64,000 bases of DNA from Tolypeutes matacus (taxonomy: Eukaryota; Chordata; Mammalia; Cingulata; Chlamyphoridae), in contig JAKSZT010053769.1 of the NCBI GenBank assembly GCA_026826555.1, forward strand, positions 3,378,505-3,442,504. Direction: 5' to 3'. The translations under genes were made by a program, and so were the position numbers. Shown here in pieces: positions 48,405 through 59,540 of the stretch; within the stretch, counting starts at the first letter, position 1, and each line of letters opens with the position of its first letter. The notes below the pieces were generated by a model, which saw only the letters and a program-made list of their open reading frames with translations, searched no databases and was not told the origin of the DNA.

Positions 48405-48509
48405 TTATGCTACCAGTAGCTGACCAACAAATCCAGACTTGCGTTCTTTTATTAAGGCAGCAATAATGGTGGCACCTTGCCTTAAACTCTCCTGTAGTTT
48501 CACCTCATC
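48405..48509 (-). CDS. Candidate terminal coding exon, gene unidentified
   Basis: On the - strand a pyrimidine-rich tract and AG (ttcaacttttcttttcag, right side of 48510) precede GATGAGGTG. From there 34 codons stay open to TAA at 48405-48407; the other two phases hit TGA almost at once. The peptide begins [20 protein letters not shown] and ends [11 protein letters not shown]. It is an amphipathic, helix-like stretch with a basic patch (KERK) and no domain that I recognise. No repeat is recognised here. ATTAAA lies about 135 bases downstream. What is seen: the acceptor, the open frame and the stop. Inference: last coding exon of a host gene whose body lies to the right or beyond the window. 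It could be chance. Confidence 0.5.
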   Translation of the reverse strand, partial: DEVKLQESLRQGATIIAALIKERKSGFVGQLLVA

Positions 48510-50459
48510 CTGAAAAGAAAAGTTGAAACAATAATTATTTTAGAAAGAATATATTACAAATTAAATGTGATTAGGAGCCACTTTTATAGTCCATTGCTCT
48601 CTGGGTTCATCATTCTATGAAACTCTGACCATACACAGTGGAATGGACTCAGTCCACCAAATAAAAGGGGAAAATGGTTCTCTAAGTGCTTTTTATGATA
48701 GACAAGAAATATCTCCTGAAGATACAAAGAAAAAGACAGATACAATCGAAGTGCTAACAGTATGAAAGAAAACATTTTCCATTCATCCAATTTCTGGCTA
48801 GCTCTGGTTCTTCACTGAAGTGTAAATATTTCATCGATGATATAGTCTTTTCTTCATCTTGTTTCTGAGTATTTTCTTGTACTAGGATTTGTTATAGACT
48901 GTGAGCATGGGGAAAAAACCCTGCTTGTTGTTTGTGAAGCAAGGATCAGGCAAATTTGTGAAGTTATCTCAAAAGTTGCTAAAATGTACCTTTTCCTTTG
49001 AAATCATATTGCCTATGAAAATCTGTTTAATTATTTTTGTTTCTTGATGGTATGAGGGGATGACAGTATGAAGGAAAGGGAAAGTAGCAACAGTGTTAAT
49101 ACCTTTAAGATCACTGGGTTATGAACTGTGCTATGATTAAAAAGAGGGATATGGTGACCAATCTCCAAATTTTGGAACCATCCTTAATGCCTTAACTCAA
49201 TATCCAATATATCACCAGAACTTTCTTCTTCTACCTTCTTGCTGTTACTTGAATACATGCAGTTACTGGTAGCATAACAACTCTGTCCTGAATTACTGAA
49301 ACTACCTCATAGTCTCTCTAAATTCAAGTCTTGATGGAAGGGGGTAAATTGTGGCTAATGTGCATCCTATGAATGAGTTATATATAACATTTCAATATTG
49401 GGTTTCAAATGCTATACTGGTTTGCAGAACATCACAAGATCTAAATCAAATATAAGCAAATCATTCTAAAGGCAAATAAGTGTGGACTTAAGATGTGATT
49501 CAATTATATGGAGAAGATATCATCAATGCCACATCAATTATAAACGTAGAAATAAGTAAACTAAAACTGAGCAAAATCCAAACCAACTACTGATATGCAT
49601 TTGTCATTCTTAATATTAGTTCATTAAATTGTTGCCAGGTCTATAATTTATGTCTACCCCCAAGCCTCATTTATTAAACTGAGATATAGCACAGATGATA
49701 ATTAAGGCTTTTGTCTTCAAAAATAAACAGAAAAAGGCTATCTGTGAAACCAGCTTATACTTTCATAATGAAAGCAGCACAGTGACAAATATCTTTATTT
49801 TTTATATTTTGCACTTTCCCTAATGTGTATTAAAACATTTGTATTTTATTTGTTTACATGTTCACTTGTTTTAGAGAAAATGATAAAATAAATGGACCTA
49901 AACTTGGAACTAAATGGGTGGAGTTCCTTAGAATTTATGATTTGGAAATTTTCTAGGAAAGAAGGTAAGAACTGGCAGAGAAATAATAAAATGAAAGGAA
50001 AAAAATTGTTAAAGATTCTAGGTCAAGGAAAGTCACATTTCTATATTTTAGAATAAATCTTGTCTGCTAATTTTGATAGCTCCACGATGTTTTGTTTTGT
50101 TTTTTACTTAAGGAATTTAAGTAAGACTTTCTTATAAGGATTAAATTACTTTTTTAATCCTTAAAAAACTTGTTCAGTAAGAAGAATATATTATTCTACT
50201 GAATATTTGTTTTCCCTCTCTGCCTGAGCTCATTTAATCATTCCACCCCTGAAAAAGATGGAAATTTAAAAAATGATTAAACAAGAAGGTCAATCACACA
50301 CATAAAAATCTAGTATGTACAAAGATCAGATTTTCAATCAATTTATGGATACCGAACTCATTCAAAATTCCATATCCCTATAAAAAGATTGATAAAACAG
50401 GTAACAAAATGCAAACTTCAATAGATTTTTAAAGGCTTCTCTTGTTGTCAGTGACTATG
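48510..50459. other. No repeat recognised; putative intron of the - strand exon
   Basis: Unique-looking AT-rich DNA. A possible 33-nt in-frame microexon at 48990-49022 (-) is noted under findings. Confidence 0.35.
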
Positions 50460-50507
50460 CAAAACAAAACAAAACAAAACAAAACAAAACAAAACAAAAC
50501 AAAAAAC
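50460..50507. repeat. (AAAAC)n microsatellite
   Basis: About nine nearly perfect AAAAC units. Confidence 0.95.
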
Positions 50508-50565
50508 TCCCTTAATCCTTTAGAGGGTGGGAAACAGAGACACAGTATAGGTAGTGATGTTATCA

Positions 50566-50645
50566 TTCACATATATATATATATATAAATGTATAGAAAT
50601 ATATGCAAGTATGTATATATATGTTATATGCATGTGTGTATATAT
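50566..50645. repeat. TA-rich simple repeat
   Basis: A TA run at 50570-50586 is followed by degenerate TA/TG repeats. Confidence 0.85.
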
Positions 50646-51054
50646 GTTATCTATTCCTTTGTGAACTCCAAATAGTATAATAAATAGTATAATAAATTTT
50701 TTAAATATTAAAAGTAAGCAAGGTTGGCATGAAAGGTGATAAATCATGTTAATAGTATGTACACTTGATATGATGTGATGAAAATGGCATCTCATCTATG
50801 TAGTTTTCTTCCCTAAAACTCATAACTCCAGTCTAATTACAAGAAAAAGATCAGGCAAATTCCATCAGTGGGGCATCCTACAAAATATCTGACCAATACT
50901 CCTCAAAACTGTCAAGGTTATCAAAAGTATTTTTAGCACTCAGCTAGATTTTTCTTTGTTTTGATTTACATTTATAAGAATAGTGTAATAAAAGAATTGG
51001 ACATGGAAGAAACAAAATAAAACAAAACAAGGAAAGTCTTAGAAGCTGCCATAG

Positions 51055-51335
51055 CCATGAAGAGCCTAAAGGAAACATGACAACTAAATGTAATGTGGTG
51101 TGCCGGGTGGAATTCTGGAACTAAAAAAAGACAGAGAAAAATAAGGAAATTTTGAATAAACTATGATCTTGGGTTAGGTATATCAATATTGTTTCATTAA
51201 CTTTTACAAATGTACCATACTAATGGAGGATGTTAATGTTAATAACAGAGGAAACTGGGTGAGGAGTACAGGAACACTTCAATTTTCCTATAAATCTAAA
51301 ACTGTTTTAAAAAATAAAACCTATTATTTTAAAAA
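51055..51335 (+). mobile_element. Old L1 (L1ME-like) 3' end (+)
   Basis: The sequence catgacaactaaatgtaatgtgg, then ggaattctggaac, caaatgtaccatactaatgg, gaaactgggtgagg and taaatctaaaactgttttaaaaaataaaa follows the order of L1ME-type 3' ends. Confidence 0.7.
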
Positions 51336-51451
51336 GTAAGCATGGGTTCAGTTTATGTGCCAGAATCACAAAGCTTGAGATACAAAGGTATTTTATTTGT
51401 GTGCATATATTCCTGTAATAAATTACAGTTTTCCTTTAACAAATTATATAA

Positions 51452-51695
51452 TTAATCAGAGCACAGGCTCTAGAGTCAGATTGCTTGGATTCAAATCCTG
51501 ACTCTGACAATTTTCAAGTGATCTTTGGGCAAATTAATGATGTTTTATGGACATTCGTTTTCCCATCTGAAAATGGGATAACAGTATTACCTACCTCACA
51601 GATTTTTGTGGGAAATAAATCATATAAGACATGTAAAACACTGAAACCTAGTAAACTTTCAATAATCAAAGCTGTTAGAATTATTCTTTATATGG
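51452..51695 (+). mobile_element. MIR SINE (+)
   Basis: The sequence cacaggctctagagtcagattgcttggattcaaatcctgactctgac, then tttcccatctgaaaatgggataacagtattacctacctcac is close to the MIR consensus. The 87-codon frame at 51485-51748 comes from it. Confidence 0.85.
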
Positions 51696-51949
51696 TGTAT
51701 ATCACTTTCAGCCTTAAAAGCATACCAGATATTACCTTCTTGCCATAAATAGCCATAAAGTCTGGAAAACTATATGATAAACAATTGTTTGCTGGCTATG
51801 GACAGTAACTAAAACATGTCTAAAATCCTTAAAAGGAGAGCCCATTAGCCTAAATTCAGCACAGTTTTCTTGTTTGAAGAATTTTTCCAAATAGTATAGA
51901 GAAATAGTTCCCAAGTAGAGAATGGCAGTCTTTTGGGATAGAAAAGACA

Positions 51950-52640
51950 CAGATCACAGATTTATAGCTGTCAAGGTGGATCAGATTGTGGGTGCAAGGT
52001 CCTTGAGAGGTGAAAGCAGGAGAGAAATCCCAAAACTTTACTAAATATTCCCCTTGAGTCCTCGAACAACTCCTAAGCTGTGGATGTGCAGGTAGTGACT
52101 CAATATAGTCTAGTAGAAAATAATTGCTTGGAAGATTGAGAGCTGAGGCAGAGATTTCAGAGCCCGCACTGTGCAAGGAGGTTAGATTTGAGTGCAGCTA
52201 GAATGACGAGACCTTGGTGAACATCTCTGGCTTTCAGTTGAGATGGTAGAAAGGCCAACCCATAGCCTGAAAATATAGGCTAAGTGAACTAGAGCTGCCC
52301 TGTCATAAACACATTAGCTCTAGAAGATCAAGTTGATCTCCCAGTAAAACAACTGCTAGTCAGAACAAATCTTAATATTTTTGGAGGAAGCTAAAATAAC
52401 TATGACTAATATATTAAAGAAAAAAGAAGAAGAGATGGAAACATTGATAAAAGATGGAGAATTTTATCATAGAATTGGAATCTATAACAAAGAAAAATAT
52501 TTCAGAATTTAAATCATAACATTTGAAATTAAGAATTCATTGGATGGGTTTAATAAGAGCTGGAGAGAAGAGAAGATAGGATTAGTGATCTTGAAGACAT
52601 TTAAAAAAATCGAACTGAAGTACAGAGATAAAAAAAGATG
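51950..52640 (+). mobile_element. Old L1 5'/ORF1-region fragment (+), provisional
   Basis: The second part (52380-52640) reads like the ORF1 coding region of older L1M elements: gatggagaattttatcatagaattggaatctataa, aattaagaattcattggatggg, gaagataggattagtgatcttgaaga and gaactgaagtacagagata. The part from about 51950 may be the preceding 5' region but is not certain. Frames are broken. Confidence 0.5.
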
Positions 52641-53599
52641 AATTATACTGTGACCATCTTAATTTATGATCATATTACCATACCATTTTCTTTTCCTTCC
52701 TTATCCATTGCTACCACCACCAAGAAACCTGTTTGGGACATCTAAAGAATCATATATGGCTTATCCCAGCACCAGCACACCTGGGAATATCTATGCCATG
52801 AAGCATCAACAGAAATAAGAAAATGTCAACCCCATTCCCAGAAAGGCAATATAATGTAATATACATAAACATGCAGAAGACAAGACAGTAGGTAATATTG
52901 CTATAGCTTGGCATTAAAAGACAGGGGAATTCAGAGGATGGTAAGATCACACAATGCTGGAATGATTCATGAAGGAGGTGAAACCAAAGGATGAGAGGAA
53001 GAGGAGGCAAAACGAGATATATTTTGGTAACAGTGAGAGATGACTGATTCTTTTAGTGGTATATATAACAATGTGATAAATTGAAACAGACAAAAAGGTC
53101 TTGGAAGAAAAGTGGATGCCCAAATTTCCACAATAAAAAGTAAAGAAAAAATTACTGATATTAAAGTTATCAACAGTTAATTTACTATCTATAACTCTAG
53201 CAACACAAATTCTGAGACTTCAGGCTAACCTTGATTTCAACTCAACAGCTATAAAGCACAAACTATAAACACATGTTTACATACTCATACTTAAAAATCA
53301 AAAGTATAATATTTTCTGAATTCAAAGAAAAACAGGGAAATATTTATTGATATAAAATATTAACATTTTCATTTAAGTTAAAATCATTGTCATAACTACC
53401 ATCATTTGTTTTACCTCATCTTCCTGTTCACATCATAATAATGTAAAATTTTACATTTCAAAATAAATTTTTCATTACAAACTCTAAATATAAAATAAAA
53501 AGGATGTACCTTCTAGTTGAAAATACAGCATGCCCTCTTCTTCATGCTTACAATTATGTTATGGTAATAGAAACCAGTCAGAAGGAAAAGGAATACCCT
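52641..53599. other. No recognised feature
   Basis: AT-rich DNA with two short - strand frames lacking domains. Nothing is recognised. Confidence 0.4.
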
Positions 53600-53775
53600 A
53601 AAGTAGCCAGGTTTGTTAAAATACTGGGAGGGAAAATATCAAAATGTTAAAAACAGTTATTTTTGGATGATGCATATATGGCAATATTTTTCTTCTTTGG
53701 GCTTTGCTATATTTTCAAAATCTCCATAATGAACACATTTTATTCTTCTTATAAGAAAAACAAGTTACTTTTAAA
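53600..53775 (+). mobile_element. Old L1 3' end fragment (+)
   Basis: The sequence aaaatgttaaaaacagttatttttgg, then ttgctatattttcaaaatctccataatgaacacattttattcttcttataagaaaaa is the typical end of several old L1M elements. Confidence 0.55.
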
Positions 53776-55884
53776 CTTAGTTTCAAGACTATTCAAATGT
53801 AGGGAACTACATTTGGCTTATCAAATAAAATCTACATGTATTGATAATATAGAACATAGTCCAAATTTCTGAAGAAGATTTTTCGCAATTAAAAAATCTT
53901 CAAAATCTGTATAAAGAAAACATTTTTGATTGAATATTCTAGTCTTCAATAAGAGGTCAAAAAAGAATTAATAATCCACAAAGTCAGCTTTCTACTGACT
54001 TAGAGTTTAAGAAAAATATATTGGAAGTCAAGCCAAAAGTAACAACAAAAATTTTGTACTAACTTAATTTTACCCAGCGTGAAATCTAGAGGGGTTATAG
54101 CAGTTGAAGTTTAAGAATATTAGGAAGACTATAGAACAAAATAATAATATTTAATAGCTGTTTTTAACTTTCTAAATCCTCAAATAATTTATTCAGGATT
54201 AGAATTCACATGGGTTTTATCTAGAAACTTTGACTATTTTGCTACCACCTGTAAGTTCAAGATTTGAATGAAATGTACTATGTTTAGATAAAAGATATAT
54301 CAAAGAAAAAGCTCTAATTATCATCTTTTTTGTTGTTATTGTTATATTCAAAACAGCTACAGAAACACTTTATTTTCATTTACTATAATCTTTTAATCAC
54401 ACAAGGCAGTCTTAAATTTATTCCACAGTAATTAGTCTTGCCAAAGGAATCCTGTACTTTCATCATTTTTTTTGTATCTTATTTTGGGAGAGAAGGGATG
54501 ATTATTCCTTATGATAGTCATATCTACTGTCTTTAGTAGAGTAATGAAGTCACAATGCAAAAGTTCTCTTGGAACTTCTAAGTTCTTGGCAAGCTTATGG
54601 GAAAATAAGAAAAAATCCATTTTTTTTTTTATTTTCACAGAATATCGTGGATGACAATGGCACCTCCATAATTCATAGCAGCTCTTCTTTTCATTTTCCT
54701 ATTCCCACCTCAAAATTTGGACACCAGGGCTAACCTGCCATGCCAGATATAAATTACTAATAAGTAGAACCTTGAATGCATACAATTGCTTAGTTTTCTA
54801 TAACGCCTCATGTCTTCAAAATTTACTTACTAATTGTCCCTTTCAATTTTCTCAATGGGCAACTTTTGGAGAAACTATTCTCAGTGTAAACAGCGTACTA
54901 CCAGCCCTCAGTTTTGGACTGAAGTGTAAACAAATTTAATGTAGACACTTAGAACCAAATTTATGTGGAGTTTGTAGAATACTTTGAGAATACTATTCTC
55001 AAAGAATAGCAGGAAAAGCTACAACGTCATTGTTTTCCAAATCTTTACAGCCAACCTGAAAGGAAATCTTTTAGAGATATTCCTCCTCTAAACAGATTGT
55101 GCCTAAAGAATACAATGTACTCTGTTAAAAAGAGAACTATAAAATAAAAACATATACATATTTAGGCTTTAGATGTCTCAGGAAATTACATAGCCCTTCT
55201 TAAAGCATAAACATTACATTGTCTCAGCAAATTCCATAACCAAAGCCTAATTCAACTTCTATGAGTCATATAAAAGTCCTGAAATTCAAAATGCATGTAG
55301 TTGATGTTAATCATATATCACCATCTACTAGATGCTCTATATTGTCCTTCCAGTCCTTTTGCCATCCTTGTTTTGGTGAACTAATTCAAAATTTATTTTC
55401 TAAATGACACAAAATTTCAAATATCCTAAACATGTAAAAATTGAAAAGTAACATATACACATACACATATACATATAATACCTCCATACCATATATCTCA
55501 TCCATGACATACAAGATATACAGAATTCATAAGTTGTAAGCTTTAGAAATGTTGTAATAGGCTTGTTACATTTATAAGACAGTTAATACCATTATTAATT
55601 TCAAATTAAAATAATTTGAGGTTAAATTTTCTTTCTGTATACATTTTGCTGATGGAGAAGAAAAAGTTAATGATGACATACTGTCCCCCAGTGGATAAGA
55701 AAATAAATTGTTTCTAAAATTGTCTGCAGGGAAAAGTAGTCACTTACTGATAGGGTATGAGAAAAACAAAAAGGTCCTTTCCAAATGAAAAGCATTTCCT
55801 TCCTGTCCCTTTGATTGAAATGACTCTCTCTAAAAACCTAGATAATAAAATTCTGTGCCAACATTATTATTACACAGTGATTTT
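53776..55884. other. No recognised feature
   Basis: AT-rich unique-looking DNA. A strong acceptor-like ttttttttattttcacag at about 54618-54641 (+) leads into 30 open codons but has no other support. Confidence 0.4.
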
Positions 55885-55965
55885 ATTCTCCTTTATTCTC
55901 TGTGCCTAGGATAGGACCTTGAACATTCTGCCATTGCTGAATAAGTATTTGTAGAATGAGGTAAT
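55885..55965 (+). mobile_element. L2/MIR-type tail (+)
   Basis: The sequence ctctgtgcctaggataggaccttgaacattctgccattgctgaataagtatttgtagaatgagg matches the common 3' tail phrase of L2/MIR elements. It is short. Confidence 0.55.
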
Positions 55966-58389
55966 TGAGAAAAAAGAATTTATCAAAAAGACCCTGGAAG
56001 GAAGCACTATTACTTTGCTGAATAGGAACAGAGAGTAGAGATGGGAAAGACTCAAACTATGCAATGCTCAGAGCCAGATTGTGGCAGAGTAAAATGTGGG
56101 CAGCCAAAAGCACCAGACATCTGGCCTGAGGAACAAGCAGTTCATTATTGTGTCATGTTTTTCTAGATCTGGGTCTTATTACACTGTCATACTTCCTTTT
56201 CTTAGGATATCATTCATAATACCAACTCTACAACTTAATAAAGTTGCAAAAGTGATCTTATATACAATGTCCCTTTTAATTAGCAGAACTTTTTTCATCC
56301 TATACAACTCACCCCAAAGTTACCAAGTCCTGCTATTATTCTATTGTGGCATGCCATAACCACATGCTTTAACCACACTGATGAATTTAACTAACATACC
56401 CAAGTTGGTGGATAAGGATAGAGGATGAAGCAGGCACTCTCTTAGGTGGAGTAGAGGCAATAAGCTGAAAAGTACGTACTAGATATTGGTGGATGGTGGG
56501 TACTGTTTCCAGAACACACAATAAAGTTATGAGGGACAGAAAAGCTTGTTCAGAAGAGTTTCTTCTTGAGTGGATGGCCCAGGTCTTAGTAGGCTACCTT
56601 AATATTGAAGAGTCTTTGGAATACAAAGATTGGTTAAATTTTTCCCATAAAATTTAATTTCAAAATTTTAATTACAAAATAACTGTATGAAAAGAGAACT
56701 AAAAGAGACTATTTCAAAGATTATTTCTTGGTAGGAACACTGCTGAGTGGAGTGGGGAAAGGATGTGGGGAAGGGCAGAGAGGAGAAAGAATTATTGTTA
56801 GGATATTTTAGAACAATTAGAAAAAAGAAAAGGACACCTGGAAAATGACTATTAGACTATTGATTTTGGTTAAATTGGTGGTTAGTTACTATCTAAATTC
56901 CTAATCTCAAAGTTTTATGGAAAACTGTTTTGCACTTTATTAGAAATTCTAGGTTCTTCCAAGAAGGAGGCTATTAACTGTACGGCAGAAGAATTCTCTC
57001 CTGACAAGACTAGTGCCCATTTTTCTTTATCAGCCTAAGCTAGCAAATAACTAGCCTGGCAAAACTTCCAGAATAGAAAACAGAAACAGTCCTTTCTCAT
57101 GGAGAGGGCTATGATAGTAGGATGATTGCCTTACAGAATCTCTTCCCAGTAAGGAGGCAGAGAAAAATCAGCAAATAGGTGAAACAACTCTATAGGTCAG
57201 AAAAACTTCCTGAAATCATCAGAATTAAATACCTCTCTGCAAAATGAATCTATTGAATGCAAAAGAGCAACATAGATATTTTCTGATTTTTAGCCTCAGG
57301 GAGATTGAAGAAGGTGTTTCAACCATAGAAGTAGGCACAAAGTAGGAATAGTCAGAAGAGATTTCATGTAGATATTAAATAAATGTGTACTGAATTAAAA
57401 AGCTCAAAGGCAGTGTACACCTACTTTTCTATAGAAAACTGAATTAAAAAAAATAGAGGACAGACTTGAAAAATGTCTAGAACTTAGAGGAGAAGAATGA
57501 AGAGGTGAAGATAATGAGAGAAAAGTCAAGTTAAGAACTCTATTTTATAAGGCAAACCTGGAGACAAAACACAAAAACTACTGCAGAAGCAATTTAAGAA
57601 AGATGTATATTAAAATTCCCTGGGCTGGACAAATATCAGGGTCTGTAGATAGACAGGGGTTATTTAGTGCCTGGCAATATTAGTGAAAGAAGAGCAAAAA
57701 GTAGCCATATTCAGATGATCTTTTCAAATTTCAAGATAAAAATTAAACAGCCTCCATCACAATACAGATTATTTTCAACAGATGAGAATGGCTGATGTAA
57801 ATTTCTCTCCCTGGAATTCTACCACAAAAAATAGCATCTGAGGAAAAGATTGTTACTTAAGAATCCTGGCTAACCATCAGGAGAACAAATAAAGGAGACA
57901 TTGTGGGATATGCAACAGCTCTGAAATTATACCAATTTATGCAGTCTTCTTTAAAAAAAGAGGAATATTAAAAAACTTACATTATCCAATGATAAGAAAA
58001 GTGAGGGGGTAAAAAAAAAGAATGGGAACTCCTTTATTCATTCAGTGACTATATTTTAGGGACCTATCTGATGCCAAGTTCTAATCTATGTATTTAGATA
58101 TTAATAGAGTTGGGCAAGTCAGGTAAATACATAAACACATACATGTGTTCATATTACAAGTTATGAGTGAAACAACCACCCAATTTAGAATCAAAAGGAA
58201 ATCAGCATTATGATTTTCAGGTACAAAATATAAGAAAACTATGTAAAAATGTTTAAATAAATAAATACAGAATCACAAAAATTAGCAAGACAAAGTTTTC
58301 AGACTTGTGCAGAAAGTCTTTAAAAAGACAGAACTTTTAAAATTAGGAAAAAACATTTAAAAATTTTAAACAAAAAACTTCAAGGGATA
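55966..58389. other. No gene recognised
   Basis: AT-rich DNA. The later part (about 57250-58389) may belong to the old L1 that follows but is too diverged to call. Nothing else is recognised. Confidence 0.35.
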
Positions 58390-59540
58390 GGTCAAATAAC
58401 AGATTAGGTAAAAGTGAAGAGAGAATTATTGAAATTGACAACAGAGCTGCAGAAATTACCCAGAATGCATATCAGAGAAGACAAGGCAATGGGAAATGAG
58501 AATGGAGGTAAAGGGATTTAGCAGATGTGATAGGAATGTCTGATATATATTTAATCAGAGTCCCAGAGAGGGAGACAAGAGATAATAAGTAAAAATAATA
58601 AATAAATTATGGTTGAAAATTTTCTATAAGTTATGGAAGACATGCATTCACTCATAAAAGAAACCCAAGTTGGAGTAAAAAAAATCTATAATAAGACAAA
58701 TTCTAGGGAAACTGCAGATTACTGAATACAAAGAGATATTAAAAACAGCTTTAGGGAGCGGATGTGGCTCAGTGATTAAGTGCCAGATTCCCACATATGA
58801 GGCTCTGGGCTCACCTGGTACCACAACAAACAAACAAACAAACAAGCAAACAAACAAACAAAAACAGCTATAGAGAACAGACCAAGAAAGGATCGACAAA
58901 CAATTAGACTGAGAGCAGCCTTTCTCACAGCAACAATGATAGCAAGAACACAGTTACATAGTATTTTCAAAGGCCTGAAACCAAAATGCAAAATACAAAC
59001 CAAAAAAACAAACCCATACTGAAATATCAATCTAGAATGTTTTATATCCACCTCCCCTTCCCTAGGCACACACACAAACTATATTTCAAGAATGAAGATC
59101 AAAAAGATCTAAATTAAAAGAAATTTTACGAAATAACTAAGGCAAGTATTTATTAAAAGCATCAAGGTGATGAGGGACAAAAACTAAGGATGTGTCCCAG
59201 ATTGAAGCAGATTCAAAAGACAGGACCAACAAAACAAAACAGAAACAACAACAACAACAAATGACCCTGTGTTTTCCTGGATTGGATCCTGGACCAGTAA
59301 AAGGACATTAGTGAGACAATTGGCAATACAGCAATTGGCAAATCTGAATACCATTTGTAGATTAGATAGTATTATTAATGTTAATTTTCTGACTTTGATA
59401 GTTTAATAATATAAGATATTAATATTTGGGAACTTGTGGTCAAGTGTATACAGGAGTCATTTTTCCATTTTTGAAACTTTTTATAAGTCTGAAGTTATTT
59501 CAAGATGAAGATTTAAAAATGAGAAAAATAGTCACTGAAA
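58390..59540 (+). mobile_element. Old L1 (L1ME-like) 3' region (+), split by a SINE
   Basis: Before the SINE: gttgaaaattttctataagttatgg and a gaaactgcagattactgaatacaaagagat block. After it: caattagactgagagcagcctttctcacagcaacaatg, atttcaagaatgaagatc, and then the 3' end, with ggattggatcctggacc, gtaaaaggacattagtgagac and a 'gtagattagatagta' block, ending A-rich near 59520. The order matches L1ME-type 3' regions on both sides of the SINE. Confidence 0.7.
58755..58860 (+). mobile_element. DAS-type SINE monomer (+) with (CAAA)n tail
   Basis: The head gggagcggatgtggctcagtg includes box A tggctcagtgattaag. Box B is degenerate (gggctcacctgg). The tail is (CAAA)n at 58823-58860. Flanks aaaaacagctttag (58741-58754) and aaaaacagctatag (58861-58874) are a 14-bp duplication with one mismatch. 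It is inserted in an L1ME remnant. Confidence 0.88.

Noticed and set aside
51856..52176. 106-codon open frame on -
   Set aside because: No domain or splice support, and the surrounding DNA is probably an old L1 5' part.
53510..53546. 37-nt exon-like piece on - (HEEEGMLYFQ-like reading) before a gtacat donor
   Set aside because: The phase does not match the candidate terminal exon and the acceptor tract is poor.
54642..54735. Strong acceptor-like T-tract and cacag on + followed by about 30 open codons
   Set aside because: The frame ends at TAA without a plausible donor or polyadenylation context. The T-run may simply be low-complexity sequence.
58648..58899. Open frame with CLFVCLFVCLF repeats on -
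   Set aside because: Translation of the (CAAA)n tail of the SINE.
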